From contig NZ_JAUCZF010000006.1 in the NCBI RefSeq assembly GCF_030373245.1, positions 62,001 to 126,000 on the forward strand: DNA of 64,000 nt, in the 5' to 3' direction. The DNA is from Hydrogenophaga sp. (GTDB lineage: Bacteria > Pseudomonadota > Gammaproteobacteria > Burkholderiales > Burkholderiaceae_C). The notes below the pieces were generated by a model. That model saw only the letters and a program-made list of their open reading frames with translations. It made no database searches and was not told the DNA's origin. Position numbers and translations under genes: made by a program. Shown here one piece after another: positions 61,583-64,000 of this stretch (the first letter of the stretch is position 1; each line of letters opens with the position of its first letter).

Positions 61583-62932
61583 ATGCGCAAGTACATTCCC
61601 CGCGTCCCGCCCTCTTACGACAAGAAGTTTCCTGACTTCGCCCTCCGGGACGTCGAGTATTTCAACGATGGCGCCGCACGCAGCTTCAAGCTCCTCCTGC
61701 CTGCCACCGAGCAGGTGGACCAACTGCTGCTTCAATGCGCTTCGGATGCACGCAACCGGGAGGCCGAATTCGCTGAGGAACGGGCTCGGAAGATCGACGA
61801 GGAACGGGCGGCCAGACACGCGAGCAAGCCAGAACCCTCGCCGTTCATCTCCCCCCGCAAGAAGGACGCTGACCAGTACAGCGTCATCGATGCCCGCGCC
61901 GAGCTGAGGCTTCAATTCGACTTCCAGCGCGAGCAGGCTGCCGATTTTGAACAGGGTTGGAGCGGCAAGGTACAGGTCTATGCGTGGGAGGAGCCGGTCA
62001 AGCTCCTGGCGCAGGCGAGCTCGAATCCTGATCGACAGCTTCGAGACCGTGACCGTGTCCTGTTCGATCAGCTGAAGGCGCTGGGGGCCTTCCGGCAGGT
62101 GAGCCGATCGCAGGATCTGCAACTCGCGCTGGACGGGCTCAAGGCCCTGCGGGACACGCAACCGCACTTCGGCGAGGTCATCGACCTGATCGAGGGCCAG
62201 GTCCTGCTGGCGTTGGAACTGGGTCAACCTTTGCGCATTCCGCCCATCCTGATCGCCGGAGCGCCCGGTGTCGGCAAGACCCACTTCACGCTGGACCTGG
62301 CCCGCTGTCTGGCGCGACCCATCTACCGGCACAGCTTCGATGCCGCCCACACGAGCGATGCCCTGACGGGCTCGGACAGGCACTGGGCCAACACGGAAGT
62401 GGGTCTGGTCTTCAGGGGTGTCTGCCTGGGCAAGCGCGCCGATCCCGTCATCCTGATGGACGAGATCGACAAGACCAGCAACTACCGCAGCACCAACCCG
62501 CTGGCGCCGCTGCACAGCTTGCTGGAGCCGGTCACGGCCTGCGCGGTGGTGGACATCTCCTCCGGCATTCAGTTCGACGCCAGCCATGTGCTGTGGGTGG
62601 CCACGGCCAACGACCTGGCCGGGGTGCCCGAGCCCATCCAGTCGCGGTTCCGGATCTTCCACATTCAATCTCCCTCGGCAGAACAGGCGATCGTGCTGGC
62701 GCAGAACGTGGCCAGTGCCGTTCACCGCCGCTACCCGGGATTCGAGGCTCCGCCCCGGCGCCTCATCGTGCTGCTGGCCCATGCCACGCCCCGGGAGCAG
62801 ATCCAGGCCCTGGAGCAGGCCTATGCCCGGGCACTGGTGAACGGGCGCAGGTACCTGGTGCACCAGGACCTGCCAGTAGATGTGCTGGGCGGAGATCCTG
62901 GCGAGACGTCCGATGACCGTTGTCTGCATTGA
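61583..62932 (+). CDS. AAA+ ATPase (Lon/MoxR-like core, no protease domain)
   Basis: 449 residues. The N-terminal 200 are charged and helical (EAEFAEERARKIDEERAARH). The AAA core has Walker A IAGAPGVGKTHF near 225-236, Walker B VILMDEIDK near 287, sensor-1 LWVATANDLAGVPEPIQSRF, and a C-terminal helical lid with ATPREQIQALEQAYARAL. The core order resembles Lon-type ATPases but stops before any Ser/Lys protease domain. The frame's end overlaps nothing; the HAD gene starts 10 bp later. Unfoldase or remodelling role is inferred. Confidence 0.85.
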   Translation: MRKYIPRVPPSYDKKFPDFALRDVEYFNDGAARSFKLLLPATEQVDQLLLQCASDARNREAEFAEERARKIDEERAARHASKPEPSPFISPRKKDADQYSVIDARAELRLQFDFQREQAADFEQGWSGKVQVYAWEEPVKLLAQASSNPDRQLRDRDRVLFDQLKALGAFRQVSRSQDLQLALDGLKALRDTQPHFGEVIDLIEGQVLLALELGQPLRIPPILIAGAPGVGKTHFTLDLARCLARPIYRHSFDAAHTSDALTGSDRHWANTEVGLVFRGVCLGKRADPVILMDEIDKTSNYRSTNPLAPLHSLLEPVTACAVVDISSGIQFDASHVLWVATANDLAGVPEPIQSRFRIFHIQSPSAEQAIVLAQNVASAVHRRYPGFEAPPRRLIVLLAHATPREQIQALEQAYARALVNGRRYLVHQDLPVDVLGGDPGETSDDRCLH

Positions 62933-62942
62933 CCGGGAGCCG

Positions 62943-63404
62943 ATGTTGAGCAAGCCCACACCGATCGTGTTCCTGGACTTTGACGGGGTGACCCACCCCG
63001 AGCTGTGCAGGACGGACCAGCTGTTCACCTGTCTGCCGCTGATCGAGGCCGTGCTGCGCTGCCATGCGCCAGCTGAGGTCGTGATCAGCAGTTCCTGGCG
63101 CGAGCACCATCCACTCACCGAGTTGCGCGAGTTCTTCTCCGCGGACATCGCACTCCGGGTGGTGGGCTGCACGCCGGTGGTCTCGCGCCACCCAGCCATG
63201 CCTGCGTCAGCGGGACTGCGGGAGATCGAGTGTCTGACCTGGCTCGCTGCGAACCGTCCCGACCACCCATGGATAGCGATCGATGACGTGCCCTGGATCT
63301 TCAGCCCGGGCTGTCCGAACCTGCTGCTGACCCATCACCGCGTTGGCTTCACGCCTGCGAACGCGGCCCACCTTCATTCCATTCTCGAAAGACTTTCATC
63401 ATGA
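62943..63404 (+). CDS. HAD-fold protein (Swiss Army Knife RNA repair-type HAD domain)
   Basis: 153 residues. The catalytic DxD is FLDFDGVTHPE (Asp12/Asp14); VVISSSWREHHPLTELREFF is the motif II region characteristic of this HAD subgroup; WIAIDDVPWIF gives motif IV. The subgroup is named from RNA-repair multidomain proteins, where it is thought to remove phosphate from RNA ends. Between AAA+ and zinc-ribbon genes; its stop overlaps the next start by 4 nt. ATG 62943 has GGGAG upstream. Confidence 0.82.
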   Translation: MLSKPTPIVFLDFDGVTHPELCRTDQLFTCLPLIEAVLRCHAPAEVVISSSWREHHPLTELREFFSADIALRVVGCTPVVSRHPAMPASAGLREIECLTWLAANRPDHPWIAIDDVPWIFSPGCPNLLLTHHRVGFTPANAAHLHSILERLSS

Positions 63405-63823
63405 ACAACCCCAAAGAACTTCAGGCTCGCTTCCCGTACCAGTTCGAAGGCGAGGCCATCGGCATGAGCCACTCGCGCGGCTGGTTCCGGCTCTTCTCTC
63501 GGCTTTGCTCTGACATCGACCAGGCGCTGGGTGAGGACAAGCGCGGGTTTCACTGGCTCCAGGTCAAAGAGAAGTTCGGCTCTGCCCGGATGTACTTCCG
63601 GCTGGCTGAGGGTGTGCACGAACAGGAGCCAGAGCTGATGAAGCAGCTTATGGACCTCAAGTTCGCAGCCGAGGCGGCCAGTCAAGACATTTGCGCGGCA
63701 TGTGGTCGTCCCGGATGGATCGATCAGAGGACGGGCTGGATGTTGTCGCTGTGTGGCAAGCACCACCAGGAACGGCTGGATGACACGCTGGGTTCGGTCT
63801 GGTTCGAGGAGGATGAGCTTTGA
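63401..63823 (+). CDS. Zinc-ribbon-like hypothetical protein
   Basis: 140 residues. ICAACGRPGWIDQRTGWMLS then LCGKHHQE gives C-x2-C ... C-x2-H, a treble-clef/zinc-ribbon pattern near 102-130. The N-terminal half (GMSHSRGWFRLFSRLCSDID; FHWLQVKEKFGSARMYFRLA) is unrecognised but well composed, with aromatic-rich segments. Last member so far of the AAA+/HAD trio, joined by a 4-nt overlap. Confidence 0.78.
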   Translation: MNNPKELQARFPYQFEGEAIGMSHSRGWFRLFSRLCSDIDQALGEDKRGFHWLQVKEKFGSARMYFRLAEGVHEQEPELMKQLMDLKFAAEAASQDICAACGRPGWIDQRTGWMLSLCGKHHQERLDDTLGSVWFEEDEL

Positions 63824-64000
63824 GCGTCCGGACGGAGAACGAAGGGAAGAACACTTCGGGTGGCTGGGAATCCAGCGCCTACTGACCTGCCTGTCGTTCC
63901 CCCCGTCTCCAGTCCCACGGCGCTACCGGCGCTGGCTCTCGCCAAAGACCTACCCGGCCCGCGCGCGCGTCCTCCTCAGCGCTGGCGTACAGGAGCCGGT
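63813..64000 (+). CDS. Partial downstream gene, open to the window end
   Basis: The ATG at 63813 overlaps the preceding stop by 11 nt and the frame is open for 62 codons to the last base (MSFERPDGERREEHFGWLGI ...). A GAGGA lies very close upstream. Basic and Pro/Arg-rich; no family can be named from this piece. It may be a fourth operon gene or a chance frame in GC-rich DNA. Confidence 0.4.
   Translation, partial: MSFERPDGERREEHFGWLGIQRLLTCLSFPPSPVPRRYRRWLSPKTYPARARVLLSAGVQEP

Overview
The window looks like chromosomal DNA of a high-GC betaproteobacterium in Burkholderiales, most likely Comamonadaceae (a Hydrogenophaga-like organism). I infer this from gene content, from the dense 4-nt ATGA gene overlaps, and from a GC-rich palindromic repeat between and inside genes. 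No rRNA, tRNA, CRISPR array or intact insertion sequence was seen. 

1-5.96 kb: a branched-chain-type ABC importer (LivM 3' part, LivG, LivF), an acyl-CoA synthetase and a periplasmic binding protein, closed by a clear terminator. 6.0-7.4 kb: small genes (DUF2784 membrane protein, SWIB-domain protein, HExxH membrane protein). 7.4-16.6 kb: a minus-strand operon read TetR, SDR, carboxyltransferase, acyl-CoA dehydrogenase, enoyl-CoA hydratase, biotin carboxylase/BCCP, acyl-CoA dehydrogenase, thioesterase. It resembles the atu (acyclic terpene) and liu (leucine/isovalerate) pathways. A 30-bp palindrome lies between its first gene and the divergent gene at 16.76 kb. With the ligase and importer next door, uptake, CoA activation and carboxylase-dependent oxidation of a branched acid is the simplest reading. 

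16.7-18.9 kb: a trans-acting enoyl reductase-like protein and a YebC/PmpR-type regulator. 19.1-27.5 kb: a tightly packed ion-transport operon (P-type ATPase, CPA2 antiporter with TrkA-N domain, double-Usp protein, SLC13 permease, Na/Pi cotransporter). 27.5-34.3 kb: accessory genes (GNAT, a frameshifted XRE regulator, a LysR remnant, hemolysin III, alpha/beta hydrolase, M14-like peptidase, OlsB-like acyltransferase, MgtE-like transporter). 34.4-39.8 kb: a three-gene operon with an intact P-type ATPase, a second P-type ATPase-like protein that has lost its catalytic aspartate, and a one-helix membrane protein. This is the best candidate for an undescribed system. 

40.5-52.2 kb: DUF6064, PhoD phosphatase, a CrtI-like oxidoreductase, PAP2 phosphatase, an orphan ParA with a partner and palindromic operator, a serine hydrolase, and a two-component system divergent from it. 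52.2-61.5 kb: low gene density, with small genes (zinc-ribbon membrane protein, P-loop kinase, GNAT, 2H phosphoesterase, omega-aminotransferase with divergent LysR, TetR/VOC pair) and an imperfect palindromic ~120-bp repeat. 61.6-64 kb: an operon of an AAA+ ATPase, a HAD-fold protein, a zinc-ribbon protein and a frame that leaves the window. 

Two GC-rich palindromic repeats are inserted in frame in protein-coding genes (one acyl-CoA dehydrogenase and the biotin carboxylase).
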